Shown here in pieces: positions 42,653-52,885 of a DNA stretch of 64,000 bases (position 1 is the first letter of the stretch; every line of letters begins with the position of its first letter). The notes beneath the pieces were generated by a model, which ran no database searches, was not told the origin of the DNA, and saw only the letters and a list, made by a program, of their open reading frames with translations. Where the stretch lies: positions 292,411-356,410 of the forward strand of contig NW_005202237.1 in assembly GCF_000372725.1 (NCBI RefSeq), in the 5' to 3' direction. The translations under genes and the position numbers were made by a program. Source of the DNA: Emiliania huxleyi CCMP1516. Taxonomy: Eukaryota; Haptophyta; Isochrysidales; Noelaerhabdaceae.

Positions 42653-43122
42653 TCACGGTCGACCGAACGTCTCGTGGAGCAGCAGGTTGAAGTTGTTGCG
42701 CTTGACAAAGATCGCGTCGTGGTAGAAACCGCGATGCGCCTTGACGTAGCCGTGGCCCCGTTCTTGTGGTCGAAGGGTTGGCCGGGCTGCCCGCGCGCCT
42801 TGCAGCCCATGTTTAGGCGGCGGGCCTTCTCCTCGGTGTTGCCTAAGGCGTAGGAGTGGCCAACGGAGGCGGGCGTGCCGCCGCTCGAGGCGTTGCCAAC
42901 GCCCGCCGAGGAGGTCTTGAGGAGGGGCGTCCAGAGCTTGACTTCATTCACCTCATCGCATCCTCCCGGGCCAACGTGGGGTTCCGCGAGGTCGACCTTG
43001 TACCCCTCGTTGTACTGCCGGGTGAGCTCTGGTTTCTCCTTGTCGCCGTGCACGACCGGCGCGTGTGTTTTGTTGTTTTGCACTGACCACTGTGAGAGAT
43101 GCACACTGGGATAGGGTCCCAA
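42653..43122 (-). pseudogene. Frameshifted ORF of unknown family
   Basis: Minus-strand frame 1 reads HAPVVHGDKEKPELTRQYNE ... CDEVNEVKLWTPLLKTSSAG ... KARRLNMGCKARGQPGQPF. The protein-like sequence then continues in another frame (GHGYVKAHRGFYHDAIFVKR, NNFNLLLHETFGRP, stop at 42653). The switch falls at about 42751-42770, where there is no room for an intron. It is therefore a one-base shift in the gene or in the sequence. A fair acceptor (CTCTCACAG|TGG) near 43090 suggests an upstream exon. The family is not recognised; it may be a decayed mobile-element ORF. Confidence 0.45.
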
Positions 43123-43408
43123 CTTTGTTTGACGTTAGGTCGCGTTCAAATGCCCGGAAATGCCGTTACAGTGGTGTCCGGCCGGCGCGATCACCGACCT
43201 GTGACGCTCCGCAGAGAAGCCTGATGAGGTGCTGGTGGTTTCGCTTTGCAGGGCTGGCCGCCTACGGCCCAAGCGCTCTGAGCAAGGTTTGGGAAGCGAA
43301 TCTCCCCCATTTAGATCTTCAGATATTTTGACTGACGACCGAAAATGGGCAAACACGGGGTGATTTTGGTAAATATACTTTCGCTGCAGCTGGTACCTTC
43401 GTTCAGCC
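43123..43408. other. Noncoding gap
   Basis: No coding exon, RNA gene or clear repeat seen between the frameshifted ORF and the NHL-BTB gene. Confidence 0.4.
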
Positions 43409-44983
43409 TCAGATGCGAATGCTCTGGATCACCTCGCATAGGAGCTCTTTGTCGAGCGACGCAAAATTCCCGCTCGCCTGAACCGACCCGAAATTGAGCA
43501 CGATGTAGCGGACGCAGAAGGCGCGGAGCCCGGGCGCATCATGCGCATTGGCCGCGCTGAGAAACGCGCAGACCGAGCTTGCCGTGACGCGGCGGGTGAT
43601 TGAATCTTGCGCCAACGACTGCAGCCGCGGCAGCTCCCACATCATCGAGAGGCGCAGCACTTCCACGGCGTGCTCGTCGTCGACCTCCAGGCGGTCGGTA
43701 TGCAGGAACAGCAGCACGGCGCGCACCGACTCAAAGCTATCTTCGGTGAGCGTGATCTCATCGCTGGTGGATTCGCTGAAGCCCGAGGCGAGCATGGTTC
43801 TGAAGTGGGCACACCGAGTGGTGAGCAGCCCGCGCAGCGTGTACAAGGTCTTGCCCTCGACGACGATCTTGAAGTCCGCGGCGTCTTCGTTGCTCATCAG
43901 CCCCTCGAGGTCCGCCTGGAGCGTCGACAGCGGGATCTCCACTGACGACTCGATGCGCACTCGAAACGAGCGCAGCCGCTTATTGTTGATGTCAGTCAGC
44001 ACGACCAAACCTCTTCCGTCGGAGGTGATGCGTCCAGTAGAACCATTGTGGAAGCGCGCGTCCGTGCCTACCATGTCCTTGTAGCCCGAAGAATTGTGTG
44101 CCCCTGCAATGGTCGTCACGTGATGTGTCGGGGACACGCAGCGGACTGTGTGAGGCTCGACAACATAGAGCCAGCCGTCGACGCACACGACATCGGTAGG
44201 ACTGCACATTGCGGCGGCAGTCCCCTGGGCATCCACCACACGAGACTGACCGTCGCCAGCAATGGTAGTCGTTTCCCATCGCCGCCCCTCATCTCCGGGT
44301 CGCACCTTGCGGATCCGGTGGTTGTTTCTGTCGGCCACGTAGAGATTATTGTCCGCATCGACGCATATGCCGTGTGGACAGTTGAACCGCGCACTGCCTC
44401 CGACTCCATCGACATGCCCGGCCTCGCGGCTGCCACACACTGTCACAACTTCGCCTCGCTGCAGGGCTACCTTGCGAATGCAATTGGCGTCGACCACGAG
44501 CAAGTCGTCGTTGCCATCCACCACGAGTGCACGTATCTCCGAAAAGCCTGCAGACTCGCCAGAAGCGTCGTTGCCTCCAGGCCCACCGCCTGCAATGAAT
44601 GACACTTCGCCAGTGTTGAAGTCGACTCGATGGATCTTGTTGGAAGCAGCCACGAAGAGATATCCAAGTCGATTGCAGGCCATGGCCTGTGGCGGCGCAG
44701 GCAGCCCACAGAGCACATCGACCATCTGAGATTCGAAGTCGAGGAAGCGGATTTGGGGATTGGATGCGTGGGAAAAACCAACGTATATTCGGCTACAATC
44801 GGGGCTGTACGCAACACCTCCATTGCACGTAATCATGGTAGAGTAGAAGCTTTGGCGAGGCTCGATTTCACTACCACCACCCGCCAAAGTCGAGATGAAT
44901 GCCGGCGAGCCCGAAACGCTAACGACGTTGCTGCCACGCGCGATACAGCGAAGGGACGCAAGGCGCGCGATCGTCCCTCTCAC
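43409..44983 (-). CDS. NHL-repeat and BTB/POZ protein
   Basis: The ORF is open for 524 codons. The codon at 44983 is GTG; the first in-frame ATG is 44836 (MITCNGG), which would cut the first propeller blade. An upstream exon is therefore possible. Residues about 30-345 are NHL blades of a beta-propeller: LAGGG motifs, ALVVDGNDDLLVVDANCIRK, FNCPHGICVDADNNLYVADR and NNHRIRKVRPGD. Residues about 365-470 are a BTB/POZ domain (DFKIVVEGKTLYTLRGLLTT, FRTMLASGFSES) followed by a short BACK-like helical end. BTB proteins often bring targets to Cullin-3 ligases, and the propeller would bind the target. No introns. It is divergent from ERG24. Confidence 0.85.
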   Translation of the reverse strand: MRGTIARLASLRCIARGSNVVSVSGSPAFISTLAGGGSEIEPRQSFYSTMITCNGGVAYSPDCSRIYVGFSHASNPQIRFLDFESQMVDVLCGLPAPPQAMACNRLGYLFVAASNKIHRVDFNTGEVSFIAGGGPGGNDASGESAGFSEIRALVVDGNDDLLVVDANCIRKVALQRGEVVTVCGSREAGHVDGVGGSARFNCPHGICVDADNNLYVADRNNHRIRKVRPGDEGRRWETTTIAGDGQSRVVDAQGTAAAMCSPTDVVCVDGWLYVVEPHTVRCVSPTHHVTTIAGAHNSSGYKDMVGTDARFHNGSTGRITSDGRGLVVLTDINNKRLRSFRVRIESSVEIPLSTLQADLEGLMSNEDAADFKIVVEGKTLYTLRGLLTTRCAHFRTMLASGFSESTSDEITLTEDSFESVRAVLLFLHTDRLEVDDEHAVEVLRLSMMWELPRLQSLAQDSITRRVTASSVCAFLSAANAHDAPGLRAFCVRYIVLNFGSVQASGNFASLDKELLCEVIQSIRI

Positions 44984-45283
44984 ATTTCATTCACTCACGT
45001 TCACCTTTCGCAATAGGGTAGGCAGGTAGGGCCCCGTCCGGAGTGCCCCGCCATAATTCTCTTAAAGAAAGAAAGAAAACAGACAACCCAGGGAGGGATG
45101 GGAGGACGGCACGCCGCCACCACACAGGGATTTTAAGGAGAGGGGTGTGGTGCGCTAGCCGTCGCCCACCCTTGGGCGTCTGCTTCTTCCTATCTCTCTT
45201 CGCAGCCCGTCGCCGCTTTTCGAAGTCTTTCTTTCGCACACGCGGCTCACCTGCTTGCACACACTCAACAACCTTGAACACAC
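44984..45283. promoter_or_regulatory. Divergent promoter region carrying a dispersed repeat
   Basis: Between the NHL-BTB gene (minus) and ERG24 (plus). Bases about 45067-45213 are about 90% identical to 55378-55523: GAAAACAGACAACCCAGGGA, GTGGTGCGCTAGCCGTCGCC, then TATCTCTCTTCGCAG. The repeat ends about 70 bp before the ERG24 ATG, so it may supply its 5' leader. Function is inference. Confidence 0.5.
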
Positions 45284-47838
45284 ATGCTCCGCCCCACCCG
45301 CGCCTCTCCTCGGCTCGCCGGGCTCAAGCCGGCCCGGTCGCAGTCGCCGTCGCGTGCCGGCGGCTCCACGCCCGCCACCTCGTCGACGAAGCCCGCACGC
45401 AAGGCTGGCGGCAAGCCCCAGCCAGAGTACGAGTTTGGCGGCCCAGCCGGCGCGGCGGGCGTGATGCTGCTCCTGCCGCTGGTCATCGGCTTCCTGTACG
45501 CGGGGTGCGGCAAGCACGGGTGCATACGCCTGCCCGAGGACGCGCTCGACGTGCTCGCCGCCGCACCGCTCGCTCCGCTGTGGGACTGGACGGCTGCGGC
45601 GGTGGTGGCTGGGTGGACGGCGCTGCACTTCCTGCTGTACGTCGCGCTGCCGGGGCCGCGGGTGGAGGGCGTCGTGCTCGCGGACGGCTCGCGCCTCAAG
45701 TACCCGATGAACGGCCACCTCGCCTTTTGGCTCTCGCTCGCCGGCTTTTGGCACGGGCTGCCGCTGCTCGGCTGCAAGCAGTCGTGGGTGTACGACGCGT
45801 ACCTCCCGCTCGCGACGGCGGCGTGCGCGCTGTCGGTCGCCCTCTCCGTCTGGTCGCACGCCCTCTCCTACCTCCCGAACACACCCCTCGCCGAGGGAGG
45901 CCAGACGGGCAACCCGGTCCGAGCAGAGCCTCCGCCCCGCCTCGGATCCACCTCGGATCCACCTCGGCCAAACCTCGGCAGCACCTCGGCCGCACCACGC
46001 CAGCACCACGCCAGCACCTCGCAGGTGTACGACTTCTTCATCGGGCGGCCGCTCAACCCGCGGATCGGGTCGCTCGACCTCAAGGCGCGCACACACCTCG
46101 CCCACACCTCGCACACACCTCACACACTCGCACACACTTCGCACACACCTCGCACACACCTCGCCCACACCTCGCCCACACCTCACACACTCGCACACAC
46201 CCCTCGCACACACCTCGCCCACACCTCGCCCACACCTCGCCCACACCTCACACACTCGCACACACCCCTCGCACACACCTCGCCCACACCTCGCCCACAC
46301 CTCGCCCACACCTCGCCCACACCTCCCACACACCTCCCACACCCCTCGCACACACCTCGCCCACACCTCGCCCACACCTCCCACACACCTCGCCCGCACC
46401 TCGCTCGCACCTCCCACACCTCGGCTCGCCTACGTGCCTCCCAGGCGTGCTGCGAGCTGCGGCCGGGGCTGGTCGGGTGGGCGGTCCTCAACTTGGGGCT
46501 GGCGGCGAAGCAGCACGAGCAGCAGGGCGAGGTGTCTTGGTCGATGGCTGATTATACAACGAGCCAGAGGTTGCTAATGAACTCGTAATCAACTAGGCGA
46601 GGTGTCTTGGTCGATGGTCGCCGTGGTTGGGGGGCAGCTCCTGTACGTGTGGGACGCGCTCTACAACGAGCAGGCCAGCTCTCGAGATTGGCCGGAGATT
46701 GGCCGGAGATTGGCCGGAGATTGGCCGGGCGAGATGACTCGCTCTTAGAACCTAGCAGCGTGATCTCGCGTGATCTCGCGTGATCTCGCGTGATCTCGCG
46801 TGGCCTCACCCTCAGCGATGAGTGTGACTCTGATGTGACTCGCAGGCGATCCTCACCACCATGGACATCACCACTGACGGCTTCGGCTTCATGCTTGCCT
46901 TTGGCGAGCCCCGCGCGGCCTGCCACCTCCCTCCACCTCCCCTCCTTCAGCCGTCGCCGGGGAATGGCCCCTCAGGCGACCTCGCTTGGGTCCCCTTCAC
47001 CTACTCGCTCCAGGCGCGAGATATGGGGAGATATGGGGAGATATGGGGAGATAGAGCTGGGTCCCCTTCACCTACTCGCTCCAGGCGCGCAGCCTCGTCG
47101 GCCCCTCGCCCGTCCGATGAATCAGCCGCCCACCCCCATCCATCCACCAGGCGCGCATCCTGGTGGACCACGACCCTCGCCTCCCCGCGCCGGCCGTCGC
47201 CGCCATCGCCGCCCTCGGCGCGCTCGGCTACGTCGTCTTCCGCGGCGAGCTGAGACGGAGCCGAGATGCGAGATTGCACGAGATTTGCCAAAGCACGACT
47301 TCCGAGCCGGACTGAAGGGGGCGGGGGGGGGGGGGGGCATGGGGGAGGGAGAGGCGAGCTCTGAGATCGTCCGAGATCGTCCGAGGCGCGCGCAGAAGAG
47401 TTTCAGAGCTGCTGACAATGACAGGCGCCAACTCGCAGAAGGACGCCTTCCGACGCGACCCGTCCGACCCTGCCGTCTCGCACCTGCAGTGGATGCAGAC
47501 CAAGCGCGGCCCCGAGCCGCTCGTCCCGGCGGCTGCGAGGCCCGTTCTCGGACCGCCGCCTTCTCGCCGCTGATAGGCGCGGCACCAAGCTGCTCGTCTC
47601 GGGCTGGTGGGGCGCAGCGCGAAAGATCAATTACACCGGCGACTGGCTGATGGGCCTCTCGTGGTCGCTCGCCTGCGGCGCCGCCTCGCCGGTGGCCTAC
47701 TTCTACCCAGTCTACTTTGCGGTCCTGCTCGTCCACCGCGCGCTGCGAGACGACCACTTCTGCGCCACCAAGTACGGCGCCGATTGGGAGGCGTACAAGC
47801 GGCGCGTCCCGTTCGTCTTTGTGCCAGGCATCCTCTGA
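45284..47838 (+). CDS. ERG24: Delta14-sterol reductase (ERG24/TM7SF2 family)
   Basis: This multi-pass ER enzyme reduces the C14-15 double bond of sterol intermediates with NADPH. The exons are 45284-45916, 46025-46084, 46445-46531, 46602-46673, 46846-46903, 46976-47013, 47151-47244, 47425-47503 and 47577-47838; all joins keep phase and give 460 residues. Hallmarks are [103 protein letters not shown] and the C-terminal [21 protein letters not shown]-type ending. [10 protein letters not shown] with CELRP favours C14 reductase over DHCR7. The N-terminus is a basic, Ser/Pro-rich tail. Six of the eight introns have GC donors. Intron 3 (46532-46601) lies between 22-bp direct repeats, and intron 6 contains a duplicated exon end. 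Confidence 0.95.
46085..46444. repeat. Tandem repeat filling ERG24 intron 2
   Basis: Almost the whole 360-nt intron is built from CACACCTCGCC-like 11- to 12-bp units, with a C-T rich strand in the sense direction. Donor AAG|GCGCGC and acceptor CCCAG|GCGTGC are at its edges. Confidence 0.85.
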
Positions 47839-48390
47839 GTAGTCCTCGGAGGATCCCGCCGAGGCGCGACCGCCGGCGAGGCATGCTGTATGCCCGGCGC
47901 GGCAGAGGGCAGAGCCCGTGCCGCCGGGTCATATCCTCATATCCGAGGCAGACGCCGCGCACAATCATTCGCGTTCCGATGACCGATGTGAGGACGCTCA
48001 GCATAGGAGATCAGTAATTACGCGGGTACCCAGCGTCACGCTCGAGCGCTACAACGCATTACGATTACGCGTGCTGTGGCCTTGCTAGGAGCTCGCGCTC
48101 AGCGGCGCCTTTGCACTTGAACTCTTGAGAAGACTCTCTTACATATGTATAAAAGTGAAATCGACGATCGCATGCGAAGCGTTGCGCGACTCCTAGCGTT
48201 ATGCGAGGGGGGGCGCCGCGCTGCACACAGACACACATCACAAACTCAGGACACAGGAGCGCATGGGACGGTGCAGGGCTCGCTCTCCTCTCGCTCTCCG
48301 CTGCCACACATATGCATGTCACATGTGCAGCACCATGGACGTGCCGTTCGTACCTCTACCTGCCCTGCGCATACTCGATGATCCCGGATC
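47839..48390. other. Intergenic region, convergent genes
   Basis: 3' regions of ERG24 (plus) and the BTB-BACK gene (minus). ATATGTATAAAAGTGAAA lies at about 48143. No gene recognised. Confidence 0.4.
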
Positions 48391-49731
48391 CTAGATCCAA
48401 TACATTAGCTTCCGCCACTCTCGGGCCTCTAAATTAACTTCGGTGCCAGCGCGCCAGCCAGCGCTGCCCTCGGTGTGCCAGCTCAGACGGTAGTGCCCGT
48501 CTTCGTCAACTTTACTTGATCCATAGTCGCAGCCGAGGACGTCTGCAGTGCACAGCGTGACGGCGGCGACGCGGGAGAAGCCAAAGGACCCCCCGTCCTC
48601 CTCCTCGTCTTCAATGTAATTGTACCAAAAGGCCCCGTTCTCCTCGTGCGTCTCATTCTCGCTGCTCGTCCGTCGCAGCACCTCGTCGCGCCGCCCGCAC
48701 GCACCGAGCGCGATGGTGCCGTCGGGTGCCCTCGCTCCAACAAAGATGTGCGTCGCCTCCGCCGGCACGCTCTCGATTTTCATAAGAGTCGTTACGTGGG
48801 AGTACGGCTCATCGATGTGCTGCTTCCATCCGGTGAGAAAGGCATTTGGAATCGACCGATGCACGCCATGAGACATGCGCGGCCGAGTGCGCGGGCTCGA
48901 GGCAGACGCAGCTGCGGAGGCGGTAGGCCGCAGCGCCTGGTGGCGGTACGCCTCGTAGAGCAGCTCCTTGCCGCCCTCGTACGCGGTCAGCACGCCCTCG
49001 ACGCGGTCGGCGAGGAAGGTTGGCTCCATCAGCGGGTAGCGCACGAGAGAGAACAGCTCGAGCTTCTGGGCGGCGGCGAGGGGCGGCGAGCACTTGGAGA
49101 GCCAGCCATCGAGCGCCTCGAAGACGACATCCTCGCCGGCCATGAGCGCGTCGCTACACAGCAGAGTCTTGAGCATGTCGAGCGAGAGGCGGTGAAAGTC
49201 GGGCTGCTGCGAGAGCGTCTTGAAAAGGTGCTCCGCCATCTTTTCGCACGCCGCGCGGACTGCGTCAAGCTCCGGCCGGCCAATCGAGACTGCCACCGCC
49301 CAGGAGGCGATGCACGATTCGAGCGTGAGTGTGGACGCGAGAGACTCGGCGCCCAGCGCCAGGAGCGAGGGGACCTCGAGGCGGCTGGCGGCCATCATCA
49401 CGCCGGCAAGCGTCTCGGGCTTCGCCTCGAGCCGCAGGGTGTACAGGAAGCGGAGGACGGCGCGCATATCGTCGGCGGCGATCTCGCTGATAGTCACCAC
49501 GTCCTCGGCGCTCTCGCGCATCGCGCTGGAGAAGAGCGCCTTGAAGTAGTCGGAGCCGGCGGCGAGCACGAGCCGATGGGCTTCAAAGCGCTCGCCGCTG
49601 TCGACTTGGATGGTGACGTCGCAGAAGCGGCCCTGCTCCCACAGCGCGGTAAAAGAGGCGTCCCGTGCCGCGAGGTGGCCAGCGGCGGCGCCGCCCGCGG
49701 CGGCCTCGGTGCGCGCGCGCTTCTTGGACAT
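48391..49731 (-). CDS. BTB-BACK protein
   Basis: 446 residues, single exon, ATG at 49731 (MSKKRARTEAAAGG, a nuclear-localisation-like start). The BTB/POZ domain is at about 30-135: GRFCDVTIQVDSGERFEAHR, LVLAAGSDYFKALFSSAMRE and LRFLYTLRLEAKPETL. A BACK domain follows at about 145-255 (SCIASWAVAVSIGRPELDAV, VFEALDGWLSK). The C-terminal 170 residues are not Kelch repeats. They have a beta-rich pattern with IESVPAEATHIFVGARAPDG and YNYIEDEEEDGGSFGFSRVA, which could be a target-binding domain. Likely a Cullin-3 adaptor, by family knowledge. Confidence 0.85.
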   Translation of the reverse strand: MSKKRARTEAAAGGAAAGHLAARDASFTALWEQGRFCDVTIQVDSGERFEAHRLVLAAGSDYFKALFSSAMRESAEDVVTISEIAADDMRAVLRFLYTLRLEAKPETLAGVMMAASRLEVPSLLALGAESLASTLTLESCIASWAVAVSIGRPELDAVRAACEKMAEHLFKTLSQQPDFHRLSLDMLKTLLCSDALMAGEDVVFEALDGWLSKCSPPLAAAQKLELFSLVRYPLMEPTFLADRVEGVLTAYEGGKELLYEAYRHQALRPTASAAASASSPRTRPRMSHGVHRSIPNAFLTGWKQHIDEPYSHVTTLMKIESVPAEATHIFVGARAPDGTIALGACGRRDEVLRRTSSENETHEENGAFWYNYIEDEEEDGGSFGFSRVAAVTLCTADVLGCDYGSSKVDEDGHYRLSWHTEGSAGWRAGTEVNLEAREWRKLMYWI

Positions 49732-49900
49732 GGAGGCTGGACTCGCGACACGGGGTAACCTGTCGTCAAGACTTGCCTCCCGCTTCCCGCGCCGCCGCGC
49801 TCACAGGGCACGCGGGCTTTTCTTTTTCAATGTCTTCTAAGTTATTTTTTCTGCCAAACAGCCGGACCAGCTCACTCCCGCTGTTCAGAGTTGTCCATCG

Positions 49901-52317
49901 ATGCGCCCATCTCTAATTCTAATTTTAGCCTGCCCGAGCCACGCCTTCCCGCGGCTCGTCGCGAGTGGAGACGCAAAGGACGACGACCACCGCATCTGCG
50001 CCGACAAGGACGAGAACTGCGCCGGCTGGGCTGCAACGGGTGAGTGTGAGGCAAACCCGAGCTTCATGCTGGCCAGCTGCGCGGACTCGTGCACACACTG
50101 CAGGCAGGGCCGACCTGGCGAGATGCGCTCGCGCGAGGAGCGGCTCAAGCGGAGAGACAATGCGTGCGACGACCTCGACGATGACTGCGAGGCGAGGGCC
50201 GCGGCCGGCGCGTGCCACGACGGCTCCGACGGTCTGGTGCGCTGCCCGTCCTCGTGCCGAGTGTGCAGATTCAAGCGAGTGGTTGGCGAGGCGTTTGATT
50301 GCGGCTCCTTCTCGTCCCAGGGTGCGCAGCTATCGACACACTCGTGTCGTGGTAGCGGCTAGCGCCTGTAGCGGACTTCGGTGCGAGGCGAGGGTGCACT
50401 TCTCCCGCGGATGGACCGTTGGCGCGTGACTAGGCGCGTGTGAGGCGAGGCGGAGGCGCTGCGCCCGCCCACCCGACACTCCCCCCGCGGTGACGCGGCC
50501 GGAGGAGGGAGGGCAGACGATCGACGCGACGATGCGGCGCATCCTTCGCGACTTTCCGCAGGCAGCGCTCGCCGGCCCGCCCTGTGTGTGGAGGAGGAGG
50601 TCTGCCTCACCCTGCCGGCTCACCCTGCCCGGCTTGTGCTAACCCCGCAGTACGCGCCGCGAGCTGTGTCGCGGCCGGGCGGGCCGCACGGCGAGGGCGC
50701 CCCCTGGGTGATGTCGCTCTCCAACTTTGTGAGCGACGAGGAGGCGGAGGCAGACTCGGGCGGCTGAGCGAGCGAGCCGTCACGCACGGAGCTTTCCCCT
50801 CAGCCCTAAAGTGCCGCCCCGCAGGCCTTTATCGCCGGCTGCTCGAGCCACTTCTCGCGCTCGCTCGCAGGTGGTGCGGCGAGGCCGCGGCGATTGCCGT
50901 CGCCTCGGCTGCGGACGGCTCTCTGGTTGGTTCACTCAGGCGACGAGCTCTCCCCGGTGCGCACGAGCTCGCAGTGCTGGTGCTCGAACAACGCGTGCGA
51001 GCGCAGCCCGCTGACGCAGGCCGTGGCGCACCGGATCGCAAACCTGACGATGGCGAGACGGAGCCGAGAGGGAGTTGTGCCCGAGAGGAGCGGAGAGGGG
51101 CCGAGAGGAGCCGAGAGGGGTCGAGAGGAGCCGAGAGGGGCCGAGAGGAGCCGAGAGGAGCCGAGAGGGGCCGAGAGGAGCCGAGAGGGGTCGAGAGGAG
51201 CCGAGAGGGGCCGAGAGGAGCCGAGAGGAGCCGAGAGGAGCCGAGAGGAGCCGAGAGGAGCCGAGAGGGGCCGAGAGGAGCCGAGAGGGGCCGAGAGGAG
51301 CCGAGAGGGGCCGAGAGGAGCCGAGAGGGGCCGAGAGGAGCCGAGAGGGGCCGAGAGGGGTCGAGAGGAGCCGAGAGGGGCCGAGAGGAGCCGAGAGGAG
51401 CCGAGAGGAGCCGAGAGGAGCCGAGAGGAGCCGAGAGGAGCCGAGAGGAGCCGAGAGGGGCCGAGAGGAGCCGAGAGGGGCCGAGAGGAGCCGAGAGGGG
51501 CCGAGAGGAGCCGAGAGGGGCCGAGAGGAGCCGAGAGGGGCCGAGAGGGGTCGAGAGGAGCCGAGAGGGGCCGAGAGGAGCCGAGAGGAGCCGAGAGGAG
51601 CCGAGAGGGGCCGAGAGGAGCCGAGAGGAGCCGAGAGGAGCCGAGAGGAGCCGAGAGGAGCCGAGAGGGGCCGAGAGGAGCCGAGAGGGGCCGAGAGGAG
51701 CCGAGAGGAGCCGAGAGGGGCCGAGAGGAGCCGAGATGAGCCGAGGAGAGCCGGGGTCGCAGACGATGACGGACCTCGCACGACCAGCGCTACCGAGGCG
51801 CTCGACGACACGCCCACGACACGCCCACGACACGCCCACGAGCCACGACACGCCCACGACACGCCCACGACACGCCCACGACACGCCCACGACACGCCCA
51901 CGACACTTGGAGGCGGGATTGGCGTAGGTGCCGCACGAGCGCTACTTTGAGCCCTTCCAAATCCTGCGGTACGAGCCGGGCCAGTTCTACCGCGTGCACC
52001 ACGACCAGAACTGCGGCCTCTTCACACCACAGGGCGCGCGAGTGTACACCTTCTTCATGTATCTGTCGACGCCCGAGCGCGGCGGCGGGACGCGCTTCGC
52101 CGACATCGACGAGACCGTGCCCGCCGTCAAGGGCTCCGCGGTGCTGTGGCCGTCGGTGCGGAACGACGACCCTGACGAGGACGAGCCGAGGACCCACCAC
52201 GAGGGGCTGCCGCCCGACGTCGGCGTCAAGTACGCCGCAAACGTGTGGGTACACAACTACGACTACCGGACGCCTTCGGCGAATGGTTGCCCCTTTTGCT
52301 ATAAGAACACGAGGTGA
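49901..52317 (+). CDS. Prolyl 4-hydroxylase (2OG-Fe(II) oxygenase) with two ShKT domains
   Basis: The exons are about 49901-50321, 50512-50561, 50651-50743, 50825-50870, 50940-51052 and 51928-52317, giving 370 residues. The signal peptide is MRPSLILILACPSHAF. Two six-Cys ShKT modules follow: CADKDENCAGWAATGEC ... SCADSCTHC and CDDLDDDCEARAAAGAC ... CPSSCRVC. The catalytic domain has WVMSLSNFVSDEE, a QCWCSNNAC segment and RYEPGQFYRVHHDQNC. The Fe ligands would be H265 and D267 with a distal His (331 or 332), and K342 the 2-oxoglutarate ligand; all are present. It probably hydroxylates Pro in secreted glycoproteins of the cell covering. Three of five introns have GC donors. Intron 5 is filled with minisatellite. 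The end of exon 1 and the start of exon 2 are my best fit, not certain. Confidence 0.9.
51068..51735. repeat. CCGAGAGGAG/CCGAGAGGGG minisatellite in prolyl hydroxylase intron 5
   Basis: About 66 copies of a 10-bp unit with two main variants that alternate in short patterns. The 10-bp period keeps several frames open on both strands (Arg-Gly-Ala-Glu or Leu-Leu-Ser-Ala-Pro repeats), all artificial. A second 11-bp repeat, CACGACACGCC, fills about 51806-51905 of the same intron. Confidence 0.97.
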
Positions 52318-52885
52318 GATGTCCGTGGTTTCTGGGTGAACTGTAAAAGGACTTCTATTTTTCGTGGACCGCATGCCGCTAGGCAGAACGAAAAAAATTC
52401 TGTAATTTTTCACGGTCACGCTCAACCCTCCCAGGCACTAGGCTGGCACTCTAGGGCACGCGGACGCGCGCGAAACTAAGAGAGAATTGGCTGTGACGAA
52501 TCAGCGTAAGCGCTAAGCCTAAGCGCTTCTTCCAAGAGCGCCTGAAAGCGCCACCGGGAGGAGCGCGGGGAGCGGCGCCCTCGGCCGCGCAGGTGGCGCA
52601 GCAAGAGAGGGCGGCGCGCGGGAGCAATCGTACCAAGTGCAAGTCGGCCATGAAGTCGGCCGAGACGCGCGAGAGCTCCGCCGGCGCGAAAATGCGATAT
52701 CATCAGCGCTTGGTACTTGCTCCTTATCCCGACAACGCAAGCCGTTCGAACATGAGGATCTGCATCCAAGTCGCTTTCTCGACACGGCTCTCGGCCGCAA
52801 AGGTGAGGCAGGTGAGCTGCACTCTCGAGGTCTTCAGCCCACTGCTTCGTGGCGTGAGCGCTCCCTGCGGTGAAGATATCTTCAC
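52318..52885. other. Intergenic region, convergent genes
   Basis: 3' flanks of the hydroxylase gene and the coiled-coil gene. The short ORFs here do not show conserved features. Confidence 0.4.

Noticed and set aside
51068-51735. Large ORFs with Arg-Gly-Ala-Glu or Leu-Leu-Ser-Ala-Pro repeats on both strands
   Set aside because: Products of a 10-bp intronic minisatellite lacking stops.
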